A stretch of 33,898 nt of DNA from Magnetospira sp. (GTDB taxonomy: Bacteria; Pseudomonadota; Alphaproteobacteria; Rhodospirillales; Magnetospiraceae). The notes beneath the pieces are model-generated. The model saw only the letters and a program-made list of their open reading frames with translations, did not search any database and was not told the origin of the DNA. The DNA is taken from assembly GCA_028282245.1 (NCBI GenBank), contig JANQIL010000132.1:1-33898 (forward strand). Reading direction: 5' to 3'. Of the stretch, positions 10,161 through 18,006 are shown one piece after another. Both the position numbers and the translations under genes were made by a program. Each line of letters begins with the position of its first letter. The first letter of the stretch is position 1.

Positions 10161-11205
10161 TCCGGCCCTGTTCGCCCTCGCGGTGGACGCCGAGGCGCGG
10201 CGCTGGATGCAGGGCTTCGTGGACGGCGTGCGGGCCTATCGCGACCATCCCTACCGGCGCGACATGGACGAGCCCCCCTGCCTGCGTCAAATCGGCGCGG
10301 CGCGCCTGCTCGACCACGGATACGGACGACCGGGGCCGGTGGTGGTGGTGGTGCCGTCGCTGGTCAACCGCGCCTATATCCTCGACCTGATGCCGGACCG
10401 CAGCCTGCTGCGCTACCTGGCCGAGCGTGGCCTCCGGCCGCTGCTGATCGACTGGGGCGTGCCGGGCGACGCCGAGCGGCGGTTCGGGCTCGACGATTAC
10501 ATCGCCGGCACCCTGGAGGCGCTTCTCGACGTGGCGATCCGCGAGTCGGCCGGCAAGGTGGCGCTCGCCGGCTATTGCATGGGGGGACTGCTGGCCCTCC
10601 CGGCGGCCCTCTGGCACCCCGATCGGGTGGCCGGGTTGGCGCTGCTCGCCACCCCGTGGGACTTCCATCGCGGTCAGGCGGCGCAGCGCCACTATCTGAA
10701 GGCGGCGCTGCCGCAGATCGAGGCGCTGGCGCTGACGCTGGGTGAATTGCCGGTCGATGCCCTGCAAACCCTGTTCGCCGGCATCGATCCCTGGGGCATT
10801 CCCGCCAAGTTCACCGCCTTCGCCCGCCTCGACCCGGCGACCCGCAGGGCGCGCCGCTTCGTGGCCCTGGAGGACTGGCTGAACGACGGCGTGCCACTGG
10901 TCCCCGAGGTGACCCGCCAGTGCCTGCGGGAGTGGTACCTGGACAACCGCACCGGACGCGGCGACTGGCGGATCGACGGCCGTCCGGTGCGCCCCGAGGA
11001 GGTGACGGCGCCGACCCTCGCCATGGTTCCGCGCAACGACCGCATCGTGCCGCCGGACGGCGCCCGGGCACTCGGCGAGGCGATCCCCGGGGCGCGGGTG
11101 CGGACGGTCCCGGCCGGCCATATCGGAATGACCGCCGGGGCCCGCGCGGCAACGGTCCTGTATCGCCCGCTGAGCGATTGGCTGCACCGGGTGCTGGCGC
11201 GATGA
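9976..11205 (+). CDS. Class III-like polyhydroxyalkanoate synthase (PhaC-type alpha/beta hydrolase)
   Basis: Polymerises hydroxyacyl-CoA into polyhydroxyalkanoate storage granules, or is a close relative of enzymes that do. The 409 residues carry the PhaC lipase-like box GYCMGG with catalytic Cys, the LLIDWGVPGD segment followed by DDYI, the acid-residue motif PRNDRIVPP and the histidine motif AGHIGM, in the right order. The size is close to class III PhaC (about 355) with an N-terminal extension. The ATG at 9976 is preferred because RPLPLHI and LNSGSLPWRPDL, which look like conserved N-terminal blocks, lie before the next possible start. This forces a 185-base overlap with the small upstream gene. 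Substrate chain length cannot be read from the sequence. Confidence 0.82.
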   Translation: MTDPRPPRRTGPRPLPLHINTLILTWLTSRGGLSGLNSGSLPWRPDLAAEAANLRSRLSGIDPALFALAVDAEARRWMQGFVDGVRAYRDHPYRRDMDEPPCLRQIGAARLLDHGYGRPGPVVVVVPSLVNRAYILDLMPDRSLLRYLAERGLRPLLIDWGVPGDAERRFGLDDYIAGTLEALLDVAIRESAGKVALAGYCMGGLLALPAALWHPDRVAGLALLATPWDFHRGQAAQRHYLKAALPQIEALALTLGELPVDALQTLFAGIDPWGIPAKFTAFARLDPATRRARRFVALEDWLNDGVPLVPEVTRQCLREWYLDNRTGRGDWRIDGRPVRPEEVTAPTLAMVPRNDRIVPPDGARALGEAIPGARVRTVPAGHIGMTAGARAATVLYRPLSDWLHRVLAR

Positions 11206-11226
11206 ACCGCCCGCTCGCGAGGGGTC

Positions 11227-11508
11227 CTATCGCCGCTTCGACCATTCGAGCAGAAGCCTATCCGTGGGCGCGAGATCGCGTCCGGCGCCGCGCCGGCCGT
11301 TCAGCCCGAAGGTCTCCTCGATACGGCTCAGGGCGGAATCGACGTTCTCCGCCTGCGGGCAGGCGCGGGTGAGAATGCAGGCATAGACGGCGTCGCGCAC
11401 GGTTTCCGCGTCGTCGGCGTTGCCGGCGATCAGTTCCTCGGTGGTTTGATCGATGATCCGTCGGCAGAGACAGTAGGGTTCGCGGGGCGTGTCGCTGTCG
11501 CTGGTCAT
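11227..11508 (-). CDS. Small cysteine-containing protein of unknown function
   Basis: I do not recognise this 93-residue protein. It has a helical, acidic middle (EELIAGNADDAETVRDAVYA), a basic C-terminus (LLLEWSKRR), and four cysteines: a CLC pair near residue 13 and two more in CILTRACPQ. No signal peptide or membrane span is present. It starts 12 bases after the cupin gene ends and is last in the glyoxalase/glutathione-transferase operon, with no good ribosome-binding site. The cysteines could bind metal or be redox-active, but nothing in the sequence proves that. Coding is supported by the operon position and by a sensible amino-acid composition. Confidence 0.6.
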   Translation of the reverse strand: MTSDSDTPREPYCLCRRIIDQTTEELIAGNADDAETVRDAVYACILTRACPQAENVDSALSRIEETFGLNGRRGAGRDLAPTDRLLLEWSKRR

Positions 11509-11520
11509 GGCGCGCGTCTG

Positions 11521-12015
11521 TCAACGGGGACCATGGGCGGGACGGGACTCCGGTCCGGAGTCGCCCGCCGCGATCGATTGGTCGGCGTCCGGCGCCCAGC
11601 CCGCCGGGGCCATCTCGAAGCCGGAGAACCGGAACCCCGGCGCGACCGCGCAGCCGACCAGGGTCCAGGCGCCGAGACTGCGCGCCGACTGCCAGGCGAA
11701 CGGCGGCACCACGGCCTGCGGTCGTTGGCCGGCCGCGAGATCGGCTCCCAGGCGATGATCGACCACCGCGCCGCCCGGCTCGGCGATTGTCAGCAGGAGC
11801 GGCGCTCCGGCATGGTAGGCCCAGATCTCGGTGGCGTCGACCCGGTGCCAGCGCGACACCTCGCCCGCCGACAGAAGGAAATAGATCGACGTGACCGCCG
11901 CCCGTTCGCCATCGGGTGATTGGGCGCGGTGGATTTCCCGATAATGGCCGCCCTCGGGGTGTGGCCGCAGATCCAATGCGGCGATCACCGCCTCGGCGGC
12001 CACGGGCCCCGTCAT
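11521..12015 (-). CDS. Cupin family protein (DUF985)
   Basis: A 164-residue protein of the DUF985/cupin_5 family, small beta-barrels of unknown biochemical function. Characteristic are LDLRPHPEGGHYREIHR near the N-terminus, TSIYFLLSAGEVSRWHRVDATEIWAYHAG with the cupin histidines and glutamate, VVPPFAWQSARSLGAWTLVGCAVAPGF, and the FSGFEMAP ending. The ATG at 12015 overlaps the GST stop (ATGA), which fixes the start. It is third in a compact minus-strand operon with glyoxalase II and a glutathione S-transferase, so it may serve detoxification of reactive aldehydes; that is inference from context. Confidence 0.85.
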   Translation of the reverse strand: MTGPVAAEAVIAALDLRPHPEGGHYREIHRAQSPDGERAAVTSIYFLLSAGEVSRWHRVDATEIWAYHAGAPLLLTIAEPGGAVVDHRLGADLAAGQRPQAVVPPFAWQSARSLGAWTLVGCAVAPGFRFSGFEMAPAGWAPDADQSIAAGDSGPESRPAHGPR

Positions 12016-12620
12016 GGCGCGGGATGGGCGCTGGCCCGCATCGAGCGGCGCTCGCCAAATGTCTGATACCAGCCCTCCAGATCCGGGCGGCCGGTCGCCC
12101 AGCAGACGTTGGGAAATCTCAGGTCCAGGTAACCGAGCGCGCAGGCGACGGCGATCTGGCCGATGGTGACCTCGGTCTCGAACTCGGTGGCCTCGTTCTC
12201 CAGGGCATCCAGGGCGTGCTCGATCTTCTCGGTCTGGAACGCCATCGCGTCGCCGGAGCGCAGGGGCTCCGGGCGCAGGCTTTCCAGGCGCTTGCCCACC
12301 GCGGCGTCCATGATCCCGTCGCCCAGGGCCTGGCGCCGCAACGCCGTCCAGCGGCTGCCGCCGGCGCGCGGGAACAGCGGGATGCCGTCGTGCAGGCTGT
12401 CCAGGTATTCGCAGATGACCGGTGAATCGTAGAGCACCTCGCCGCCGTCCAGGATCATGGCCGGCACCTTGCCCAGGGGATTGACGTCCTCGATCGGAGA
12501 CTCGGGCACGAAGACCTGGGTGGTCAGGATGGTCATGCGGTCGATCAGGCCGGTTTCGTGCGCGGTGACCACCACCTTGCGGGCATAGGGCGAGGTCGGC
12601 GAATAGAAAAGCTGCATCAT
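12012..12620 (-). CDS. Glutathione S-transferase family protein
   Basis: A 202-residue glutathione transferase. The thioredoxin-like N-terminal domain opens MQLFYSPTSPYARKVVVTA, with Ser/Tyr at the usual active-site position, followed by the NPLGKVPAMIL cis-proline loop and the DSPVICEYLDSL glutathione-binding motif. The C-terminal helical domain includes TIGQIAVACALGYLDLRFP. It resembles the YibF-like bacterial branch. The start is ATG at 12620 with AAAGGA upstream; the neighbouring ATG at 12617 is an alternative. The gene begins over the gloB stop and ends over the cupin start, so the three are almost certainly one transcript handling glutathione conjugates. Confidence 0.9.
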   Translation of the reverse strand: MMQLFYSPTSPYARKVVVTAHETGLIDRMTILTTQVFVPESPIEDVNPLGKVPAMILDGGEVLYDSPVICEYLDSLHDGIPLFPRAGGSRWTALRRQALGDGIMDAAVGKRLESLRPEPLRSGDAMAFQTEKIEHALDALENEATEFETEVTIGQIAVACALGYLDLRFPNVCWATGRPDLEGWYQTFGERRSMRASAHPAP

Positions 12621-13390
12621 CGGAAGACATCCTTTCGGCGGCGCAGGTCGGCGAACACCTGGACCGGATCGAGGCCGCGCATCCCGAGGGCCATCTGTAG
12701 GGCCGGATCGTCGGCCCGCAGGAAGGGGTTGCAGCGTTTCTCGACGGCCAGCGAACTGGGTACCGTGGAATGGCCGGCGCGGCGCAGCGCGGCGACCTCG
12801 TCGGACCGCGCCGCCAGGTCCCGGTTGCGCGGATCGACCGAGCGCGCGAAGGCGGCGTTCGATTCGGTGTATTCGTGCGCGCAGTAGACCTGCGCCGTGT
12901 CCGGCAGCCCGCGCAGGCGCAGCAGCGATGTCCACATCTGGGCCGCCGATCCCTCGAACAGCCGCCCGCAGCCGAGGCCGAACAGGGTGTCGCCGCAGAA
13001 CAGGGCGTCGGCGTCGGCGAACCAATAGGCGACGTGGCCGATCGTATGGCCCGGCACGTCCAGAACGGTGGCGCTCAGCTGGCCGAGCGAGATACCCTCG
13101 CCGTGCCGCACCGCGATGTCGAGCCCCGGAATCCGCTCGGCGTCCACCGCCGCGCCGACCACCTTGCAGCGGGTCACCATCTTGAGCTCGGCGTTGCCGC
13201 CCACGTGGTCGTGGTGATGATGGGTACACAGGATATAGTCGAGATTCCAGTCCCGCTCGTTGAGCACCGAAAGCACCGGCTGCGCGAGCGCGGGATCGAC
13301 CGCCGCCGTGACTCCGGTGGCGGTATCGCGGACGAGATGGACGTAGTTGTCGGACAGAACCGGTATTTGAACGATTTCCATTCTGGGCAC
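12617..13390 (-). CDS. gloB: Hydroxyacylglutathione hydrolase (glyoxalase II)
   Basis: Hydrolyses S-lactoylglutathione to D-lactate and glutathione, completing methylglyoxal detoxification. It is a metallo-beta-lactamase-fold protein of 257 residues with the binuclear metal motif THHHHDH, then DVPGHTIGHVAY, LFCGDTLFGLGCGRLFEG and YCAHEYTESN, all in family order, and the C-terminal FLRADDP / DPVQVFADLRRRKD block. I favour GTG at 13390 because GGGAGG sits five bases upstream; an ATG nine bases later (13381) is the alternative and would give 254 residues. It leads the operon gloB-GST-cupin-unknown, and the methyltransferase gene diverges from it across a 110-base gap. Confidence 0.94.
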   Translation of the reverse strand: MPRMEIVQIPVLSDNYVHLVRDTATGVTAAVDPALAQPVLSVLNERDWNLDYILCTHHHHDHVGGNAELKMVTRCKVVGAAVDAERIPGLDIAVRHGEGISLGQLSATVLDVPGHTIGHVAYWFADADALFCGDTLFGLGCGRLFEGSAAQMWTSLLRLRGLPDTAQVYCAHEYTESNAAFARSVDPRNRDLAARSDEVAALRRAGHSTVPSSLAVEKRCNPFLRADDPALQMALGMRGLDPVQVFADLRRRKDVFR

Positions 13391-13486
13391 GGGACCCTCC
13401 CTTTGCGCCGAGTGTACCCGGAACGACGACCGGGACAACACACCGATGCGTGAACCGATCGACGGATGTCCGGCGGCCGGTTTTGG

Positions 13487-13492
13487 TATAGT
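13487..13492 (+). promoter_or_regulatory. Possible -10 element giving a nearly leaderless methyltransferase mRNA
   Basis: TATAGT lies nine bases before the ATG at 13502. If used, transcription would begin two or three bases before the start codon. No good -35 is seen 17 bases upstream, and there is no Shine-Dalgarno before the ATG. Confidence 0.3.
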
Positions 13493-13501
13493 CTCCCGGG
13501 T

Positions 13502-14320
13502 ATGTGGAGCGATGTGGTGGATCTGCGGGATTTCTATGCCGGCGACCTGGGGCGGGTCGCCCGGCGGACGTTGCGCAACCGGCTGCGCCGCATGTGGCCG
13601 GACGTGAGCGGCCACGCGATGCTCGGAATCGGCTACACGGCGCCGTTTCTGGGTCTGTTCCGCAGCGAGGCGGACCGGGTGCTGTCGGCCATGCCGGCGC
13701 CGCAGGGGGTGCTGCATTGGCCGGCCGACGAGCCCAACCTGACCGCGCTGATCGAGGAGACCGACCTGCCGTTTCCCGACCTGTCCATGGACCTGGTGCT
13801 GCTGGCCCATGCCCTGGAGGGATCGGAACGGCTGCGCGACCTGCTGCGCGAGGTGTGGCGGGTGATGGCCGACGGCGGCCGGATGATCATCGTGGTGCCG
13901 CACCGGCCAAGCCTGTGGACGCAGACCGAGCGCACCCCGTTCGGCCACGGCCAACCCTATTCGGCGCGCCAGGTGTCGCGCCTGCTGCGCAAATGCCTGT
14001 TCACGCCGATCCGCACCGAGCACGCGCTCTACGTGCCGCCGTTCCGCTGGCGCCCGGCCCTGTCCTGGGCGACGGCCTGGGAGAACATCGGCGACCGCTG
14101 GTTCCAGGGACTGTCCGGCGTCCTGCTTGTGGAGGCCTCCAAGCAGCTTTACGCCGGCGCGCCCTTGCGCGTCGAGCGATCGGCCGGCGCGGCGGCGGGC
14201 TATGGGCTGCTGCCGCGCCCCAACGGCGGAAGCTGGCGTCACCGCGAAATGTCGCCGCATGTCCTTCGTCCTCGCTCCTGGAGCCGGGCCGATCGCGCGC
14301 GAACCGAGGCCCCAAGATGA
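13502..14320 (+). CDS. SAM-dependent methyltransferase (Methyltransf_11 type)
   Basis: A 272-residue class I methyltransferase-like protein of the kind found beside gloB in many alphaproteobacteria. It opens WSDVVDLRDFYAGDLGRVAR, has a divergent motif I (AMLGIGYTAPFLGLF), an acidic motif II region, the motif around FPDLSMDLVLLAHALEGSE, and LREVWRVMADGGRMIIVVPH as motif III. The start at 13502 is preferred; an upstream in-frame start (13466) would add 12 residues that read poorly. The C-terminus is rich in arginine and serine. The acceptor substrate is unknown. It converges on the glycosyltransferase-like gene with 13 bases between. Confidence 0.85.
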   Translation: MWSDVVDLRDFYAGDLGRVARRTLRNRLRRMWPDVSGHAMLGIGYTAPFLGLFRSEADRVLSAMPAPQGVLHWPADEPNLTALIEETDLPFPDLSMDLVLLAHALEGSERLRDLLREVWRVMADGGRMIIVVPHRPSLWTQTERTPFGHGQPYSARQVSRLLRKCLFTPIRTEHALYVPPFRWRPALSWATAWENIGDRWFQGLSGVLLVEASKQLYAGAPLRVERSAGAAAGYGLLPRPNGGSWRHREMSPHVLRPRSWSRADRARTEAPR

Positions 14321-14333
14321 TGGTCAACAGGCC

Positions 14334-15329
14334 CTAAAACAGGATGTCGATCGGCCGGCCGGCGCGCCGTTCCGCATGGCGGGCGGCGAATGCCTCGGCG
14401 TCAACGAACTCGAACCAGTCACGCCAGAAGCTTCGGTATTGCGGGAACACCCGCTCGTGGGGGTCCGGACAGGCGGGGTCGACCAGGATCATCGGCCCCT
14501 TGGTGACCGGATGTCGGCGGGTGCCGGCGAAGTGCAGGAACCAGGTGTTGTGAAACGCCGTGTTGACGCACTGCCAGACCAGATCCGGATGGCTGCGCAT
14601 GAGGTGAAGGTTGAACAGAAACGGATAATGACGGACCACCCAGTTGCCCCAAGGGGCGTTGAAGCGCGGGTCCAGGTCGTCGTCGAGTCCACGCACCTGC
14701 AATTCGAACGACAGCGGGGTCATCTCGTAGTCGATGTAGTTTTTTTGGTACTTCAGGTAAATTTCGGCCAGGGTCCGGGCGTGGCGGGCCGGATCGAACA
14801 CCAGCACCCCGGTGTTGATCATGGCGTCGGCCGGGCCATCGAGGCCATGCAGGCGGTAGTAGGCCCGATAGCCGTCGTGCAGCACCGCGGCATCGTTGTG
14901 CGGACCCGGCGACAGGGACCGCCGCCGCATCTGCTCCAGCAGGGTGAACGCGGTCGAATGGCCGAACTCGGCGCCGCCGAGCGACGGGCTGGCCGGCGGT
15001 GGCTTGACCACGCCGATTCCCGGTCCGTCGTGCGCCGACGCAATGCAGGGCGCCCAGCGATGGTTGATCAGGATGTCGGAGTCCACCCAGACCAGTTTCT
15101 CGTAGCCGCTCAAATCCGGATGCATGCCGATCAGCAGCTTCTGCCAGTGGATCGCCTTGGTCTCGAAATCGCAGGTCGGGTCGATCGGCTCGGTGAGGGT
15201 CGCGATGTCGTAGCCGTGCCGCTCGGCATAGGGGGTCCAGGTCGGCCGCACGTAACGCTCGAAGGCATCCACGTAGGCGTCGCCGATCAGGAAGGTGACC
15301 AGGGCGTGGCGGGCGCGGTGTTCGGCCAT
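14334..15329 (-). CDS. Putative glycosyltransferase (GT-A fold, GMA12/MNN10-like)
   Basis: A 331-residue cytoplasmic protein. The N-terminal HALVTFLIGDAYVDAFERYV, the DFETKAIHWQKLLIGM segment and the DxD-type metal-binding motif in KLVWVDSDILINH suggest a GT-A nucleotide-sugar glycosyltransferase related to the galactosyl/mannosyl transferases of the GMA12/MNN10 group. The later DAMINTGVLVF block also fits such enzymes. The start is ATG at 15329, just inside a palindromic element that occupies its upstream region. No partner glycan genes are adjacent, although flgE is next door, so a role in decorating flagellar or surface structures is possible but not shown. Confidence 0.7.
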   Translation of the reverse strand: MAEHRARHALVTFLIGDAYVDAFERYVRPTWTPYAERHGYDIATLTEPIDPTCDFETKAIHWQKLLIGMHPDLSGYEKLVWVDSDILINHRWAPCIASAHDGPGIGVVKPPPASPSLGGAEFGHSTAFTLLEQMRRRSLSPGPHNDAAVLHDGYRAYYRLHGLDGPADAMINTGVLVFDPARHARTLAEIYLKYQKNYIDYEMTPLSFELQVRGLDDDLDPRFNAPWGNWVVRHYPFLFNLHLMRSHPDLVWQCVNTAFHNTWFLHFAGTRRHPVTKGPMILVDPACPDPHERVFPQYRSFWRDWFEFVDAEAFAARHAERRAGRPIDILF

Positions 15330-15333
15330 CGGA

Positions 15334-15408
15334 CTAGTGTCCCGAATCCGAAGTTCGGAGCATTATTTGGCAGGCGTTTTCGAACTTCGGATTCGATAAG
15401 GACACTAG
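15334..15408. repeat. Palindromic element A (REP/MITE-like)
   Basis: Left arm CTAGTGTCC plus CGAATCCGAAGTTCG; right arm CGAACTTCGGATTCG, four unpaired bases, GGACACTAG. The 9- and 15-base arms pair perfectly around a 23-base centre beginning GAGCATTATTTGG. It lies immediately upstream of the glycosyltransferase start. It is related to element B (15423-15500) in arms, termini and centre. It could act as a transcription terminator for flgE, but its organised termini suggest a dispersed repeat. Confidence 0.8.
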
Positions 15409-15422
15409 GGAATAATCTGATT

Positions 15423-15500
15423 CTAGTGTGGTTTTGGAGTCGAAGTTCGCCATGGAATTTGCCCCGAATAATGTCGCGAACTTCGAATCCATCACACTAG
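15423..15500. repeat. Palindromic element B, inverted relative of element A
   Basis: Termini CTAGTGTG and CACACTAG pair exactly; the inner arms GGAGTCGAAGTTCGC and GCGAACTTCGAATCC pair with one mismatch. Read on the minus strand the centre starts GACATTATTCGG, matching the centre of element A, so the two copies lie in opposite orientation, 14 bases apart. The right terminus contains the flgE stop codon (TAG, 15497-15499), so the hook gene ends inside the element. Confidence 0.8.
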
Positions 15501-17734
15501 CGGATCAGGTCCTTCGCCGTCTCGGTCATTTCGTCGATGGTCTTGAACGCGGTGGCCGATGAGTTGTAGGCGTTCTGGGTCATGATCATGCGGCTGAACT
15601 CGTCGGCCAGGTCCACGTTGGACAGCTCCAGGGCGTTCGGCAGGAAGATGGCGAAACCGTTGATGTCGGCCTGGATGAACACCGGGTCGCCGGTCTGGTC
15701 GTTGACCTGAAAGACGTTGCCGTTCTCGGGGGTCAGGAGATCCGGATTGACGAAGGTGGCCAGCGCCAGCTTGTAGAGCTCGCGCGAGGTGCCGTTGTCG
15801 AACGACCCCCAGACGACCCCGTTCTGATCGAAGCTGATCCCGGTCAGGCGACCGCCGGCGTTGCCGTTGCGGGAATAGGTGAGCGGCACCAGGTCCTCGG
15901 AGGCATACTGGGTGCTGTTCGAGAAATCGAATACCGTCGACGAGGTCTCGCCGTTCGGCCAGTCGATCGTGTAGGTGACCGTGGTTCCATCCGGAAGCTG
16001 GGCGTTGCCGTCGAACGTGAAAATGGTGCTGGTGGTGGTGACGTTGGAGGTGGCGTCGGTGGACGCCGTGGTCAGCACGCTCGCGGTGTTGTCGGTGGTG
16101 GCGCCGCCGTTGCTGGCATTGACCGTGGTCGCGAACGATGCCCCGACCGATGTCGCGGTCAGGGTCAGCTCTCCCGCCCCGCCGGCCGCCGCGGTGACCA
16201 GTCCGGATACCGTGGAATCGGCGTTGATCGCCGCGACCAGCGCGTCGCGCACCGCGTTCATGTCGGCCTCGGCGCCGGTGGTCGTGTAGGAGACGGTGGT
16301 GCCATCGACGGTCACCGAGTAGACGTCGCCGGCCTCCACCGTGCCGCCGAGAGTCACCGTGTCCACCTTCGGAACCACCGCCGTGGCGAGCGGCGCCACC
16401 GAAATTCCGTTGTCGGTGATGCGCGACACGTTGGTTGCCGCCGCGGTGTTGGTCAGCGCGCCGCCGGGAGTATTGGCGGTCAGGGTCAGCGCCCCGGCAC
16501 CACCGGCCGCCGCGGTGACCAGCCCGGACACCGTGGGATCGGCGTTGATCGCCGCCACCAGGGCGTCGCGCACCGCGTCCATGTCGGCCTCGGCGCCGGT
16601 GGTGACATAGGATACCGTGGTGCCGGCGACGGTCACCGAATAGGTGTCGCCGTATTCCACCGTGCCGCCGAGGGTCACCGTGTCCACCTGCGCCACGCCG
16701 GGCGCCGCCGCCACGGTGTTGACCAGGATCGCCGTGTTGTCGGCCGTCGCCGGCCCCTCGGTTTCCGACACGCTGGTCGTGAAGGCGGTGCCGACGGCCG
16801 GCGCGGTCAGGGTCAGTTCCCCGGTGCCGGTGCCGTCGGCGGCGGTGACCAGGGCGCCGACCACCGGATCGGCGTTGATCGCGGCGACCAGGGCCGTGCG
16901 GACGGCGTTCAGATCGGCCTCGGCACCGGTCACCGTGTAGGACACCGCGTTGCCGTCCACGGTCACGGTATAGACGTCTCCCGGTTCCACCGAGCCACGC
17001 AGGGTGACCAGATCGACCTGGGCGGTCGGCGGCGTGGTGTAGTTGCCCTGCACGGCCCAGGTGTTCTCGGCGGTCTTGGTGAAATTGAAGGTCACCGTCT
17101 GGGTGTTACCGCCGGTGTCGAACACCCCGGCGCTGTAACGAAACGAATCGCCGACCGTGGCGTCGGCCGGCAGGTTGAGGTGCACCGAGGCCTCGGTGGT
17201 CGGCTGCGGTCCGTCGTAGAACGCCCAGCCGTCCATGCGCAGGGATTGCAGGCCGCTCGCCGAGGGCGACGGGAACGCGCCGTTTTCGTCGGCCGCCCAG
17301 CCCTGGACGAAATATCCGTTCTTGTCGGCCAGATAGCCCTCCATGATGGTAAGCGTGGTGCCGTCCAGTTCGGTCACCGACACCTCGTCGCCGTTGCCCT
17401 GGCGGAACGAGCCGTCGCGGCCGTAATAGGTCGTGCCGCTGCCGTCGATCCGGCTGTTGAGGACGAAGAAGCCGGTGCCGTTGATGGCGACGTCCAGGTC
17501 GCGGTCGGAGGCGATCATGGCGCCCTGATTGCTGATCCGGTTGATTTCCTTCGGGCGCATCCCGCCCAGATCGCCCTCCTGATTGACCAGGCCGCTGACC
17601 AGGGACGCGAATTGGGTGTCGATCCGCTTGTAGCCGCCGGTGTTGACGTTGGCCACGTTGGTGCCGATGTTGTTCATGCTGATCGACTGGGAATACATCC
17701 CCATGACGCTCGTTGCGAACAAGCCGTACAGCAT
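15497..17734 (-). CDS. flgE: Flagellar hook protein FlgE with tandem repeat insertion
   Basis: The structural subunit of the flagellar hook, exported by the flagellar type III system. The 745 residues begin MLYGLFATSVMGMYSQSISM and ANVNTGGYKR (D0 rod motif) and end with the other D0 half, FSRMIMTQNAYNSSATAFKT then DEMTETAKDLIR. Most hook proteins have 400-600 residues. The extra length is three tandem repeats at about 239-348, 349-455 and 456-565, each with VDxVTLxGxVExGDxYxVTV, VSY, TGAEAD, ALVAAINAD and LTLTA. GGAGG lies seven bases before the ATG, and a sigma-54 promoter lies about 65 bases upstream. It diverges from fliX. The stop codon is inside a palindromic element. Confidence 0.92.
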   Translation of the reverse strand: MLYGLFATSVMGMYSQSISMNNIGTNVANVNTGGYKRIDTQFASLVSGLVNQEGDLGGMRPKEINRISNQGAMIASDRDLDVAINGTGFFVLNSRIDGSGTTYYGRDGSFRQGNGDEVSVTELDGTTLTIMEGYLADKNGYFVQGWAADENGAFPSPSASGLQSLRMDGWAFYDGPQPTTEASVHLNLPADATVGDSFRYSAGVFDTGGNTQTVTFNFTKTAENTWAVQGNYTTPPTAQVDLVTLRGSVEPGDVYTVTVDGNAVSYTVTGAEADLNAVRTALVAAINADPVVGALVTAADGTGTGELTLTAPAVGTAFTTSVSETEGPATADNTAILVNTVAAAPGVAQVDTVTLGGTVEYGDTYSVTVAGTTVSYVTTGAEADMDAVRDALVAAINADPTVSGLVTAAAGGAGALTLTANTPGGALTNTAAATNVSRITDNGISVAPLATAVVPKVDTVTLGGTVEAGDVYSVTVDGTTVSYTTTGAEADMNAVRDALVAAINADSTVSGLVTAAAGGAGELTLTATSVGASFATTVNASNGGATTDNTASVLTTASTDATSNVTTTSTIFTFDGNAQLPDGTTVTYTIDWPNGETSSTVFDFSNSTQYASEDLVPLTYSRNGNAGGRLTGISFDQNGVVWGSFDNGTSRELYKLALATFVNPDLLTPENGNVFQVNDQTGDPVFIQADINGFAIFLPNALELSNVDLADEFSRMIMTQNAYNSSATAFKTIDEMTETAKDLIR
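16040..17020 (-). repeat. Three tandem ~325-base repeats inside flgE
   Basis: Successive repeat starts fall at 17020, 16690 and 16369, giving spacings of 330 and 321 bases (110 and 107 residues). The second and third copies are most alike, sharing VDTVTLGGTVE, TTGAEADM and LVTAAAGGAG. The repeats lie in the surface-exposed part of the hook protein and probably form extra beta domains on the outside of the hook. Confidence 0.85.
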
Positions 17735-17797
17735 GGTTGATCCTCCGGCCGCCCGACGCGCGGGCGGATTGCTGCGAAGACACTTCCGAAGCCTCAG

Positions 17798-17815
17798 AAG
17801 CAAACGCGATGCCAA
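17798..17815 (-). promoter_or_regulatory. Sigma-54 promoter of flgE
   Basis: Read on the minus strand, TTGGCATCGCGTTTGCTT matches the -24/-12 consensus (TTGGCAC-N5-TTGCT), with the GG and GC exactly 12 bases apart. The inferred start leaves a leader of about 50 bases before flgE. Late flagellar genes in Caulobacter are controlled by sigma-54 with FlbD and FliX; fliX is the divergent neighbour here. Confidence 0.75.
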
Positions 17816-18006
17816 CCGCGAACCCTTTCGGGCCATTGATGATTGGTCGCCGTCGTGTAGAGTTCGCGGGGAAACAATTGCCCGGTCGGCGGCCCGCGAC
17901 GGCCGCGTCGGCAGAAATTGCCGGGTCCGAACGGCCGGACGAAATCCCTGGCGTCGCCGGACCGCGTCGGGCAGGATTTCGGAACACCATGCGCGAGGCC
18001 CATGCA

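Noticed and set aside
9958-11187. 409-codon frame antisense to the PHA synthase gene
   Set aside because: The PHA synthase frame has the full catalytic triad; the antisense frame has no motif.
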